31,125 bases of DNA from DATFMP01 sp035266845 (GTDB taxonomy: Bacteria; SAR324; JACQKK01), in the NCBI GenBank assembly GCA_035266845.1, contig DATFMP010000073.1, positions 1-31,125 on the forward strand. Direction: 5' to 3'. Shown here in pieces: positions 7,134-15,331 of this stretch. Made by a program: the position numbers and the translations under genes. The stretch's first letter is position 1; each line of letters opens with the position of its first letter. Below the pieces are notes generated by a model. That model ran no database searches. It had not been told where the DNA came from and was given only the letters and a program-made list of their open reading frames with translations.

Positions 7134-8228
7134 CTAGCGTGGCACCGGCTTCAGGGACGCTGCCGAGGCGCGTGTCTGGGTGGAGTCGGCCTCCTGGCGG
7201 TCCAGCAGGTAGTTGAGTGCGACGGACATCCGCTCGCCCCACTTGCCCAGGGTTCCCGCCGCGAACGGCAGGGACTTCTCGTAGACCTTGCCCGTGTGCA
7301 CGTCCACGAGGTACGCGGTGAAAGAGCTGCCACTGGATTCGTAGCTGCTCCGGTGCGTCAAGATCAGGTCCACCTGGAGTTCCCGCCCCAACTCCCGGAT
7401 GGCTTTGACATCCAGATCCTTCCAGAACAGCCCCTTCCAGATGCGCCCGCGCAGTGACCCGATGTTCGAGTGTGCCTTGAGCGCGAGATACGGGCCGGGG
7501 TTGTTCCTGTCGCGATAGTCGACGTAGCTGAGAGTTACCTCCGGGCGTGCCCGAATGGCTCGGTCCAGTGCCGCTGTCAGGTCCGCTTGTTGCGCCGAGA
7601 GTTCGGCCTGATTGCCCACCAGCAGCGGAGGAAGGATGGCCAGCCGCTCCACGGTTCCTGGTGCGAGGAGCCCTTGCAGGCCCGCGGCCTCGGTGTCTCC
7701 GTTCGGCGCTGAAGCCTTGCCCTTGCCCGCCAATTCCGCGGCCAGTTGCTCCACCGGCTGCAGCAGCAGGGTGGAGAAGTCGCCCTTGTGAATGACGGAT
7801 TCGGTGTCCAGCGTCTGTGACGTGTCCGCGTCCACGATGAGGCCGGACAGCAGCCAGGTGCCGTCCGAGACCGCCACCACCTTGCCCAGCACCACCTTGC
7901 GCACACCCAGGATCTGCCCCACCTTCGCGGCGCATTCCCGCGAGGTGCAGCCGTGCTGGGGCACCCCGGGCCGGTCCAGCATGGCCTGCACCCAGCCGCG
8001 ATCCGCCGGGTCGAAGCGCCCGGTCATCCGCAGCGAATTGCGCAGGCGCTCGCTCAACGCGAGGGCGTCGGCCTGGGTGGTGCCGACGGCGGCCAAGTCC
8101 AGCACGGCGATCCGCTCGTGCTCCCCTGGCGGCACCACGTTTTCCGGCTGCCTGGGGCCCGAGGACGCACAAGCCAGCAGCGTCAGCGCCAGCGGCACGA
8201 TTGCGGCCCACCGCACCGCCTGCCGCAT
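7134..8228 (-). CDS. CsgG/LpoB-like lipoprotein, paralogue A
   Basis: A 364-aa exported lipoprotein: hydrophobic signal with lipobox LLAC (C20); Ala at +2 predicts the outer membrane. The start at 8228 is fixed by a strong AGGAGG 6 nt upstream. Module 1 (about 38-165) begins IAVLDL, contains a CX4C pair (C94, C99, in HGCTSREC) and VGQILGVRKVV, and ends in a TSQTLDTES strand pair. Module 2 (about 195-345) repeats the plan (LAILP...LGRELQVDLIL...LVDVHTGKVYEKS). This resembles the TolB-N/CsgG/LpoB fold of periplasmic and outer-membrane proteins. It is the last and most divergent of four tandem paralogues. Function unknown; candidates are a secretion-pore component or a regulator of peptidoglycan synthesis. 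Confidence 0.8.
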   Translation of the reverse strand: MRQAVRWAAIVPLALTLLACASSGPRQPENVVPPGEHERIAVLDLAAVGTTQADALALSERLRNSLRMTGRFDPADRGWVQAMLDRPGVPQHGCTSRECAAKVGQILGVRKVVLGKVVAVSDGTWLLSGLIVDADTSQTLDTESVIHKGDFSTLLLQPVEQLAAELAGKGKASAPNGDTEAAGLQGLLAPGTVERLAILPPLLVGNQAELSAQQADLTAALDRAIRARPEVTLSYVDYRDRNNPGPYLALKAHSNIGSLRGRIWKGLFWKDLDVKAIRELGRELQVDLILTHRSSYESSGSSFTAYLVDVHTGKVYEKSLPFAAGTLGKWGERMSVALNYLLDRQEADSTQTRASAASLKPVPR

Positions 8229-8358
8229 GAGGCGCCTCCTGTGCGGTGGGTGCATGGCAACCCTCGGTCTGGGTCTCGCTGCGGAGCCGCTGTGGTTGCG
8301 GCTTTCAATCCAAGGCTGACTTTGAAGCCTGGGCTGAGCGGGCCTGCGTCCGGCTGCG

Positions 8359-9480
8359 TCAGCCGCCCAGGGAGCGCTTCAGCAGCATTGCTGCCGCGTG
8401 TGCCGGGGGATTCAAGCCCGTCCGCAAGCCAAAGTAACCGGAATCCTTCCGCAACTTTCCACTGGCCACGTCCAGCACGTAGACGTCGAAGCGGTTAGGT
8501 TGGTTCAGACCCTCGTATTCCAATCGCCCCATCACGACGAAGTCCACGCCCAGCGATTGTCCGATCTGTTGGACGCTGAGCCGGTCCACAACCTTGCTGA
8601 AGACGCCACGCCACGTCTTGTCCTTCAGGTCGGAGAAGACTGGCTGCTTGCGCAGCGCGTCATAGGCGGTCGGCTGGGGGCCCTCCGGGTAGTATGAGTA
8701 GATCAGCTTGAAGCGGCTGCCGGGTTTGGCGATGCGCTCGGCCACGGCCACCGCCATTTCCCGCTTATCGGCCTGCACAGAGCGGCGATTGGGAATACCA
8801 ATGTTCAGCGCCGGGAAGATTGCAACGCGCTGCGGGGTACCCAGGGCGCGGGGAGGGCTTGCGGGGCCCGGTAGCGGAACCGGCTGTAGACTGGCCACCA
8901 CGGGTCGCGCAGCGGGCGCCTGGGCGTGGCGTCCCAGGTGCGCCAGTTCCAAGCCAAGTTGATCGACCGGCCGCTGCAGCAAGCCCACCAGATTGCCGTC
9001 GTACACGACGGACTCGGCGTCCAGGGTCTGGGCGGTCTCCACGTCCACGACGATGCCCGAAAGCAGCCAGGTGCTGGCCGATACCTTGATCACCTTGCTG
9101 GCCACGATTTTGCGCACGCCGAGGATCTGCCCCACCTGCACCGCGCACTCCTGGCTGGTGCAGCCCGTCTGCTGCAGCGCCTGCTCATCCAGGATGGCCT
9201 TCATCTGGCTGCGGTCCACCAGCTTGAATCGCCGCGACTTGAGCAGCGATTCGCGCAGGCGTTCGGTCAGAGCGACGGCCTCGGCCTTGGTGGCGCCGAC
9301 TGCGTCCATGTCCAGCACGGCGATCAGCTCGCTGCCCGCCTCGGTCACGGCCTTGTTGGATGGGCTGGTCTGCTGCGCCCAGGCCCCGGGCGCGGTGGCC
9401 AAAAGCCCCAGCACAAGCAAGGCCAGCATGGCCAACCGGGCGGTCGGCGGCATAGCTTGCGGGTCATCGGGTCGATGCAT
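8359..9480 (-). CDS. CsgG/LpoB-like secreted protein, paralogue B
   Basis: A 373-aa protein with a Sec signal peptide (cleavage likely after AWA, residue 35) and no lipobox. Module 1 (about 51-175) has ELIAVLDMDAVGA, C107/C112 in TGCTSQEC, VGQILGVRKIV and DVETAQTLDAES. After a Pro/Ala linker (about 180-215), module 2 (about 217-355) has VAIFP, a long helix, LGVDFVVMGR and VYVLDVASGKLRKDS. The CX4C pair probably forms a periplasmic disulfide. The ATG at 9480 has AGGA 11 nt upstream. It is closest to the broken copy C and to D in module 1. Function unknown; the repeated module suggests an oligomeric or scaffold role (inference). Confidence 0.8.
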   Translation of the reverse strand: MHRPDDPQAMPPTARLAMLALLVLGLLATAPGAWAQQTSPSNKAVTEAGSELIAVLDMDAVGATKAEAVALTERLRESLLKSRRFKLVDRSQMKAILDEQALQQTGCTSQECAVQVGQILGVRKIVASKVIKVSASTWLLSGIVVDVETAQTLDAESVVYDGNLVGLLQRPVDQLGLELAHLGRHAQAPAARPVVASLQPVPLPGPASPPRALGTPQRVAIFPALNIGIPNRRSVQADKREMAVAVAERIAKPGSRFKLIYSYYPEGPQPTAYDALRKQPVFSDLKDKTWRGVFSKVVDRLSVQQIGQSLGVDFVVMGRLEYEGLNQPNRFDVYVLDVASGKLRKDSGYFGLRTGLNPPAHAAAMLLKRSLGG

Positions 9481-9607
9481 GGGCGTTCCTATTCCGCACA
9501 GGCCCCACGGAGATGGGCAGGAGTTGCCCGGGCGCCTGCCATGGGATGCCGAAGTCTACCGTAGATGATGCGGTGGTGCCACGAATGGTTCGCACGGCCC
9601 GTGACTG

Positions 9608-9628
9608 GGCAGGGCCTGGGGCCCTGCC
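9608..9628 (-). terminator. Hairpin after the broken paralogue C
   Basis: GGCAGGGCC - TGG - GGCCCTGCC gives a 9-bp G/C stem 51 nt beyond the last stop of the pseudogene. It would separate transcription of copy C from copy B. There is no T-tract. Confidence 0.45.
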
Positions 9629-9679
9629 GCCGTGGCGATTGCGCCGCTAGCCGGCGCCATGCGCGGCCGGGCCGCCCAG

Positions 9680-10727
9680 CTAGCTGCCACCGGCGAGGCA
9701 GTCGCCGAGAGCCTTGACGAAGGCATCGCCCATGGCCAAGCCCCACTTCCCGGGGGCCCAGGTGCCATCCTGCCGGCACACGCGCTGCTCGCGGCCGTTG
9801 AAGAGGAACAGCTCGAAGTGGCGTCCGGAGTGAGGGCTCGCGGTGGACTTGTGCAGCACCACCAGGTCCACGCCCAGCTCGCGACTCTCGCGGTAGATGA
9901 AGGCGGCGTCGGGCTCCTTGTCGCCATCGCCGCGCCAGGTGTGGGCAGCGACCGCATCGTGCTGGGGCTGCTCATTGAAGCGCTCGTAGGCCTCTGGCGT
10001 CACCGTGGTGGGATAGAACGAGTAGGCGAACCGCGCCGGGCGCGGCACCCCCTACAGGGCCATCTCCAGCGTCTCGACGACGTGCGGATGGTTGCTTCGA
10101 AGCCGCCTCACGCCAGCGCCTTCCATCAAGACCGGAAAGAGCGCCACCTTCAGCGCCTTTGCCTGGGCGGGGACGTCAGGGCTCGGCCGGTGTCCGGTCA
10201 CCGCGGCCGTCAGCCGCCCGGCCAGCTCCGGCACACCGCGGTCCAGCAGCGCGAAGAACTCGCCCCGGTACCGCAGGGATTCCGCGCTCACTGTGCGCGG
10301 TCTCCACGTCCACCATCATCACGGAGAGCAGCCAGATGTCCTGCTCGGCGCGCACGGCCCTGCCGGAGACGATCTTGCGCACGCCCAGAATCTGCCCCAC
10401 CTGCACGGCGCACTGCTCATCGGTGCAGCCGGTTTGCTGCAGGGCTTGTTCGTCCAGCACGGCCTTCATCTGGCTCCGGTCCACCAGCACGAACTGTTGC
10501 GACTTGAGCAGCACCTCGCGCAGGCGCTCGGTGAGCGCTGTGGCCTCCGCCTGGGAGGAACCCACCGCCTCCAGGTCCAGCACGGCGATCAACTCCGGCC
10601 CCTTTGGCTGGGTGGCGGTGCTTTGGGCCCAGGCCGCATGCAGCGGCAGGGTCAAAGCCAGGGCCAGCAGGCAGACCCCGGCGGCCAACAGACGGGCCAT
10701 GCGCCCGCGTCCTGCACATAAACTCAT
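9680..10727 (-). pseudogene. CsgG/LpoB-like paralogue C, disrupted by a frameshift and a TAG
   Basis: The reading begins at 10727 or 10700 (signal peptide ending HAAWA-Q) and runs through module 1 (GPELIAVLDLEAVGS, TGCTDEQC, VGQILGVRKIV) to DVETA. Alignment with copy B shows two bases missing near 10289-10293; the coding sense resumes in another frame as SAESLRYRGEF. In that frame an in-phase TAG stands at 10054-10052, directly before GVPRPARFAYSFYP, where paralogues continue. The remainder runs to a stop at 9680 with module 2 still recognisable (LGVDLVVLHKS). Two independent lesions argue for a real pseudogene rather than one read error, although sequencing error is possible. The first module could still be made as a truncated secreted protein. 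Confidence 0.85.
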
Positions 10728-10795
10728 GAATTTCCGTGCCCCCTGGAACGGTCGGTAGCCCGCCACGCCGCGGCGCAGCGGGGCGAATGGCGGGG

Positions 10796-10824
10796 ATGAT
10801 AGTGCAGCCCTGGCGCGGCGCCAA
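10796..10824 (-). promoter_or_regulatory. Candidate sigma70 promoter for paralogue C
   Basis: On the minus strand TTGGCG (10824-10819), a 17-nt spacer and TATCAT (10801-10796, 5/6 to consensus) lie 68 nt upstream of the copy C start, in the 115-nt gap after copy D. The -35 is weak (3/6). Confidence 0.4.
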
Positions 10825-10842
10825 GTGCCTATGCAGGCCCCT

Positions 10843-12408
10843 TCAGCGCTTGCCGGCGTGGTCTTCGTAGCGCACCAGGTACACTCGCACGGCCCGGCGC
10901 GTGCGTTCCTGGAGCACGGTGGCCAGGCGCTCGGCGGGGCTGCGGGCTTCCTCCACCACCGCGTTGCCGCTGGCCACGTCCACCACGTACACGCGCACAC
11001 CGCCCTGCCGCGCGCCGGCGCGGATGCGGTAGAGCAGGGCCACGTCCACACCCAGGCTGCGGCCCAGCCGCTGGATGTAGGCCAGATCGGGCCGGGCGCG
11101 CTGCCCCATGCCCTGCCAGGCCCGTTCCTCCAGCTCGCCGCGGGTCTTGATCCCTGCGGCGCCTGCGGCCGGATAGAACGAGTGCGTGATGACGAAACGG
11201 CGCGAAGTCTCTCCCAGTTCCCCCAGCTTCGCCATGAAGTTGGGGAGGCGCCGGTTCACCTCGTCCGCTAGCGCCCCGTCCACATAGGCCGGCAGGATCG
11301 CCACCCGCAGGGCGCCATCCGGCGGGGTTGCCGCGGGGGGGCGACGCGGTACGGGACGCGGCTGCGGCGCGGCGGCCACCGGCTCCGCGGGGCTCGAGCT
11401 ATCGGGGGGCGGGGTGAGGTCCTCGTCCTCGCCGGCCAGGGCACGGGCCAGCCGGGGCACGCCGTCGGACAGCAGGGCGGCCAGGCTCCCTTCCAGGTAG
11501 AGCGTCTTGTCCTCCAGCGTCTCGGCCGTCTCCACGTCCACCACCTGCACCGAGGCCTGCCACGCCCGGGGAGGAATTTTGGTGATGCGGCCCGTGACGA
11601 TGCGCCGCACCCCGAGGATGCGGCCCACCCGCACGGCGCATTCGGTGCCCGTGCAGCCCGTCTGCTGGAGTGCCTGCTCGTCCAGGATCTGCTTGATCTG
11701 CCCGCGATTGACCAGCGTGAATCTGCCCGTGTCGAACAAGGTCTCCCGCAGCCGCTCAGTAACCGCCGCGCCCTCCTCCGCGCTGGCGCCCAGCACGTCC
11801 AGGTCCAGCACGGCAATCAGCTCCGGCCCGCCGGGTATGGCCGCGGCCGGTTTGGCGGCGGGCGCGGACGGCACCGGCTGAGGCGCGCTCCGTGGCTTGG
11901 CCTCCACCGCACGGCTCGGTGGCGCTGGCTGGACCTGGGGCACTGCATGTTGGGCAGGGGGGGCGGCCGGCAATGCCGCTTCGGTGGCCGGTGCGGCAGA
12001 CCCGCTTGGAGACGCCTCCGTCGGCGCGGGTTGCGCGGTGGCGTTGGTGGCCGGTTCGGCGGTGGTTTCGGCAGTGGCCTCGGCGTTTGCCCCGGCCGAG
12101 GGCTCCGTCGTGGGTTCCGCGCCGGGCGCTGCTACGTGCGGGCTGCCGGTTGGCTGGATCGGGGCCTCGACAGCCGTGGCCGGCTGCGCCGGCGCAAGCG
12201 CCTCGGTGGGTTTGGCCGTCGGCACCACGGGCGCGGCGGATACCGCCTCCGTGGTCGCCCGCTGCACCGCGGGTACCGTGGGCGAAGTGGGCTCGGCGGC
12301 GTGCAGGGCCGGCGCGACCATGACGAGCAGCGCCGCGCCCAGCAGCAGGCTAGGCAGCAGTGCCGCCCCGCCGTGCCGACCGCTCCCGGATCCGCTCGCC
12401 CTTCGCAT
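10843..12408 (-). CDS. CsgG/LpoB-like secreted protein, paralogue D, with long Pro/Ala/Thr linker
   Basis: A 521-aa protein with a signal peptide (residues 14-38). Residues about 39-193 are a low-complexity linker rich in Ala, Pro, Thr and Glu, absent from copies A and B. Module 1 follows (about 195-325: GPELIAVLDLDVLGA, C252/C257 in TGCTGTEC, VGRILGVRRIV, DVETAETLEDKT). Then comes a Pro-rich hinge and module 2 (about 375-515: VAILPAYVDG, SLGVDVALLYRI, VYVVDVASGNAVVEEA). The linker is long enough to span the periplasm or peptidoglycan layer. The start has AAGGG upstream and lies 35 nt after the UxaA-like gene, so the two may share a transcript. Function unknown, as for the other copies. Confidence 0.8.
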   Translation of the reverse strand: MRRASGSGSGRHGGAALLPSLLLGAALLVMVAPALHAAEPTSPTVPAVQRATTEAVSAAPVVPTAKPTEALAPAQPATAVEAPIQPTGSPHVAAPGAEPTTEPSAGANAEATAETTAEPATNATAQPAPTEASPSGSAAPATEAALPAAPPAQHAVPQVQPAPPSRAVEAKPRSAPQPVPSAPAAKPAAAIPGGPELIAVLDLDVLGASAEEGAAVTERLRETLFDTGRFTLVNRGQIKQILDEQALQQTGCTGTECAVRVGRILGVRRIVTGRITKIPPRAWQASVQVVDVETAETLEDKTLYLEGSLAALLSDGVPRLARALAGEDEDLTPPPDSSSPAEPVAAAPQPRPVPRRPPAATPPDGALRVAILPAYVDGALADEVNRRLPNFMAKLGELGETSRRFVITHSFYPAAGAAGIKTRGELEERAWQGMGQRARPDLAYIQRLGRSLGVDVALLYRIRAGARQGGVRVYVVDVASGNAVVEEARSPAERLATVLQERTRRAVRVYLVRYEDHAGKR

Positions 12409-12443
12409 GGTGGCCCTTGCGCAGCCGCGCACCGATCGCGGTG

Positions 12444-15149
12444 TTACAGCGACAGCCCGAGCCAGCCGCGGGTGAGCTGGAAGTCCGTGTTGCCCTGCCC
12501 GAACAGGCGCGGTACGTACTCCCGCGAAGCCACGTTGGCCACCAGCTCCAGCAGCTCGTGGGCCATCGCCTCGGGCGCCTCGCCGTTGAACTGCCGGTCC
12601 AGGTCGTGCGCGTGGCGCTTCGTGGTCTTCTCGTCGGCGCTCACCTGGAGCAGCGGAATCATGGGATGCGCCTGCAGCGGTGGCCCCACCACGTGCGCGA
12701 GCATCACTTCCACGCCCGTCGCGCCCAGTCCGGTGAAGGTTTCCACGGCGTGGTCGGTGGGCGTCTCCATGATGTGCAGGCCGGGCGTGGCCGCCTGTTG
12801 GCCGTAGGCCAGCGTGGGAATGGCCTCCTCCGGTACGCGCAGCAGCGCTTGGCGGAACGCGGGCGATTGCAGCAGCGCCGCATTCTCCGGCAGCACCACG
12901 AGGCCGCCGGCCAGCGCCACGATCTGCGCCACGCGGGCCATGCCGCGGGCCACGCCATCGCTGACCTCGCCCGTCGCCGTGAGGCCCAGCCGCAGGTGCT
13001 CCAGGCCCACCTCCTGCTGCTGGCCATCGCCGTCGTGGCCCAGGGCTTCCAGGAACCACCCCTCGGCCTTGGCCATCACCTTCTCGATGCCGCCATCGAG
13101 TTGCACGCTGGCCCAGCCGAAGCGCGAGGTGTCCACGCCCTGGCTTTCCAGGTAGCCGCGCATGGCGTCGTTGTGGGTTTGCTCGCAGCCGTGCTCCAGC
13201 AGCAGCCCGCGCCGCACCATGGGGTGCGAGAGGTGCCCCAGCACCGTGCGCAGGAAGAGCTGTTGCGAATAGCCCGGCGCGGCGCCGCAGCCCTCCGTGT
13301 GCACCAGCGCCACGAAACGCGAGACGGCGCCCTTGGCGGCGGCCTTGCCGTTCAGGTCGTCCGCGATCATGCGCGCGATCTGGGCCGAGCAGATGCTGGT
13401 GGGCACCACCAGCCCCACCTGGTCAGCCGCGACGCCTTGCTCTGTGCGCCAAGCGCGGAAGTGCACCCCCTGGCCGTTCTCCGCGGGCAGCACGGGCAGT
13501 GGGTGTCCGCCCGGCTTGGGCGCCTTGAGCAACTGCTCCAGGTGGCTGCCGTCCGTCTGGGCCCAGTCGCGCCAGATGGAGACCTGCGCGTGGCCGGCCT
13601 TTTCGCCCAGGCTGAGCTGGCCGGAGGCTACCTTGAGCGCCAGCTCCCAGCTTTCGGCGCCCAGCTCGTCCATGGGCATGCCGTCCTGGAAGCGTCCGGC
13701 GTTGATGTCCATCTCGTTGGCCAGCATCTGCCAGCGCCCGCTGGTGGTCACGATCTTGAGCGTGGGCACGAACGGGAAGTTGGTGATGGAGCCGTTGCCG
13801 GAGGTGAACAGGATCAGGTTGCAGCCGCTGCCCACCTGCCCGGCGATGCTCTCCAGGTCGTTGCCCGGGCTGTCCATGAAGTAGTAGCCGGGCTCGCGCA
13901 TGGGCTGGCCGTAGTCGATCACCTGATCCAGCCGCACCTCCGGGTGCTTCTTGCGCGCCGCGCCGATGGACTTGAGCACGATGTTGTACAGGCCCCGGTA
14001 CTGGTTGCCGCCGGAGGGGTTGCCCTCGGCCGAGTGGCCGTGCCAGGCCGCGCGCTCCTTGAAGCGCTCCACCTTCTCCAGGAAGCGCCGCGCCGTGGCC
14101 AGGTCGCGCACGCTGCTGAGCACGTAGGACTCCGCGCCGATCAGCTCATCGGTCTCGGCCAGGTTGGCCATGCCGCCGTTGCGCACGGCCTCGCGGGCCA
14201 GCCAGCCGGCGAGTGGATTGCCCGAGACGCCCGAGAATGCGTCCGAGCCGCCGCACTGCAGCGCCAGATTCAGGTGCGCGGCGGACTCCTCGGTGCGCTG
14301 GAAGGCATCCACCTGGGGCAGCCACATCGTGACCATCTCCTCGGCCCGGCCCAGCTCCGCCTGGAAGTCACCGGAGATGCTGTAGAAGCTGTGCATCACC
14401 TCGTCGACGGGATAGTCGTGACCGGCCATGAAGTCGCGCAGGGTGCGGTTGTTTACTACCTCGCTGCCGTAGTCCACCGCCAGCACCGCGCCCACGTTGG
14501 GGTGCACCATGAAGCCGGCCAGCGAGCGCAGCACGAAGTCCAGGTTGTTGGGCACGTGCTGTCCGCCGCCTTCCGTGTGCGTCACGGCCACGATGCCGTC
14601 CACGTTGGCCAGTTCCGCTGCGCGCCCCTTGAAGCGCTCCTCCAGCGCCCGCACGAAGCCCGCCGTGACCGACGTCGTGCCGAGCAGCACGATAAAGTTG
14701 CGCGTGCCCACCCCCCGGCGGCCGCCGCGCTTGTAGCCCATGAACGTGCGTGCCTGGGCGTGCGGCTCCACCTGCCGGCCGGGGTTGAAGGTAGCCTCGT
14801 CCAGCTCGTAGCGGTGGATGTGGTCGCGGAAGTTGGGCGCCTCGGGCAGCGCAAAGCCGACCGAGCGCTGGCCCAGCGACTTGAGGATCTTCTCGTTGCA
14901 GAGGTATTCCCCGGGCTCCAGCGCCCGCAGTGCATAGCCGAAGGGCAGCCCCCAGGAGAGCAGCGGCGCCCCCTCGGCGATGGGCTCGCGCACGAAGCGG
15001 TGCCCCTCCAGCACGGTGTGGGACACGACATAGGTGCGGCCCGCATCGGCGATGCGCGTGCCGGCTTCCAGGCGCCGGGTGGCGATGGCGACGTTATCGC
15101 CGGGCTCCGGCAGTCGGCCGGCTTCCTCGAAGGCGTATTGCTGAGCCAT
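12444..15149 (-). CDS. UxaA-family (altronate/galactarate dehydratase-like) protein with a second core
   Basis: A 901-aa protein; the family norm is about 500. Order: N-terminal SAF-like domain (about 1-95); core 1 (about 145-250); the characteristic C-terminal domain (QCGGSD 298-303; FMDSPGND 424-431; FTSGNGS 448-454); then a second copy of the core (about 575-700). Core 2 keeps family-type Cys motifs (C587 in TSICSA; C621 in HTEGCG; C655 in EHGCEQ). The matching places in core 1 read Thr, Gly and Ser (TSVTA, HTEGGG, DYGSE). The reaction is probably metal-dependent dehydration of a sugar acid or related hydroxyacid, but the substrate is unknown. ATG 15149 has GAGGGA upstream; the frame to 15209 has no other support. 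It lies downstream of the transglycosylase gene. Confidence 0.85.
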   Translation of the reverse strand: MAQQYAFEEAGRLPEPGDNVAIATRRLEAGTRIADAGRTYVVSHTVLEGHRFVREPIAEGAPLLSWGLPFGYALRALEPGEYLCNEKILKSLGQRSVGFALPEAPNFRDHIHRYELDEATFNPGRQVEPHAQARTFMGYKRGGRRGVGTRNFIVLLGTTSVTAGFVRALEERFKGRAAELANVDGIVAVTHTEGGGQHVPNNLDFVLRSLAGFMVHPNVGAVLAVDYGSEVVNNRTLRDFMAGHDYPVDEVMHSFYSISGDFQAELGRAEEMVTMWLPQVDAFQRTEESAAHLNLALQCGGSDAFSGVSGNPLAGWLAREAVRNGGMANLAETDELIGAESYVLSSVRDLATARRFLEKVERFKERAAWHGHSAEGNPSGGNQYRGLYNIVLKSIGAARKKHPEVRLDQVIDYGQPMREPGYYFMDSPGNDLESIAGQVGSGCNLILFTSGNGSITNFPFVPTLKIVTTSGRWQMLANEMDINAGRFQDGMPMDELGAESWELALKVASGQLSLGEKAGHAQVSIWRDWAQTDGSHLEQLLKAPKPGGHPLPVLPAENGQGVHFRAWRTEQGVAADQVGLVVPTSICSAQIARMIADDLNGKAAAKGAVSRFVALVHTEGCGAAPGYSQQLFLRTVLGHLSHPMVRRGLLLEHGCEQTHNDAMRGYLESQGVDTSRFGWASVQLDGGIEKVMAKAEGWFLEALGHDGDGQQQEVGLEHLRLGLTATGEVSDGVARGMARVAQIVALAGGLVVLPENAALLQSPAFRQALLRVPEEAIPTLAYGQQAATPGLHIMETPTDHAVETFTGLGATGVEVMLAHVVGPPLQAHPMIPLLQVSADEKTTKRHAHDLDRQFNGEAPEAMAHELLELVANVASREYVPRLFGQGNTDFQLTRGWLGLSL

Positions 15150-15331
15150 GGGACATCCCTCGTGAATGCGCAATCTGCCACAGCGCTGCGAGGCCGGTGC
15201 GGTCGGCACCGCTGCGCCGGTCCGGTCGCGGCACCGGGTTGTGCCAAGGTGCGCGCTGCGGCGGGAATCAAAGCCTCAGCCTAGCAGGCCGCCGGCGAAA
15301 AATCAGCCGGCCCGGCACGCATTGGGTGGGG

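Noticed and set aside
6010..8211. Long minus-strand frame across the acyl-CoA dehydrogenase and paralogue A
   Set aside because: It is antisense to one confirmed gene and out of frame with the other; no domain is recognisable.
12360..15284. Very long plus-strand open frame antisense to the UxaA-like gene
   Set aside because: It mirrors the coding gene in a stop-poor GC-rich context, is rich in Arg/His/Leu/Val repeats and matches no family, while the minus strand reads as a recognisable enzyme.
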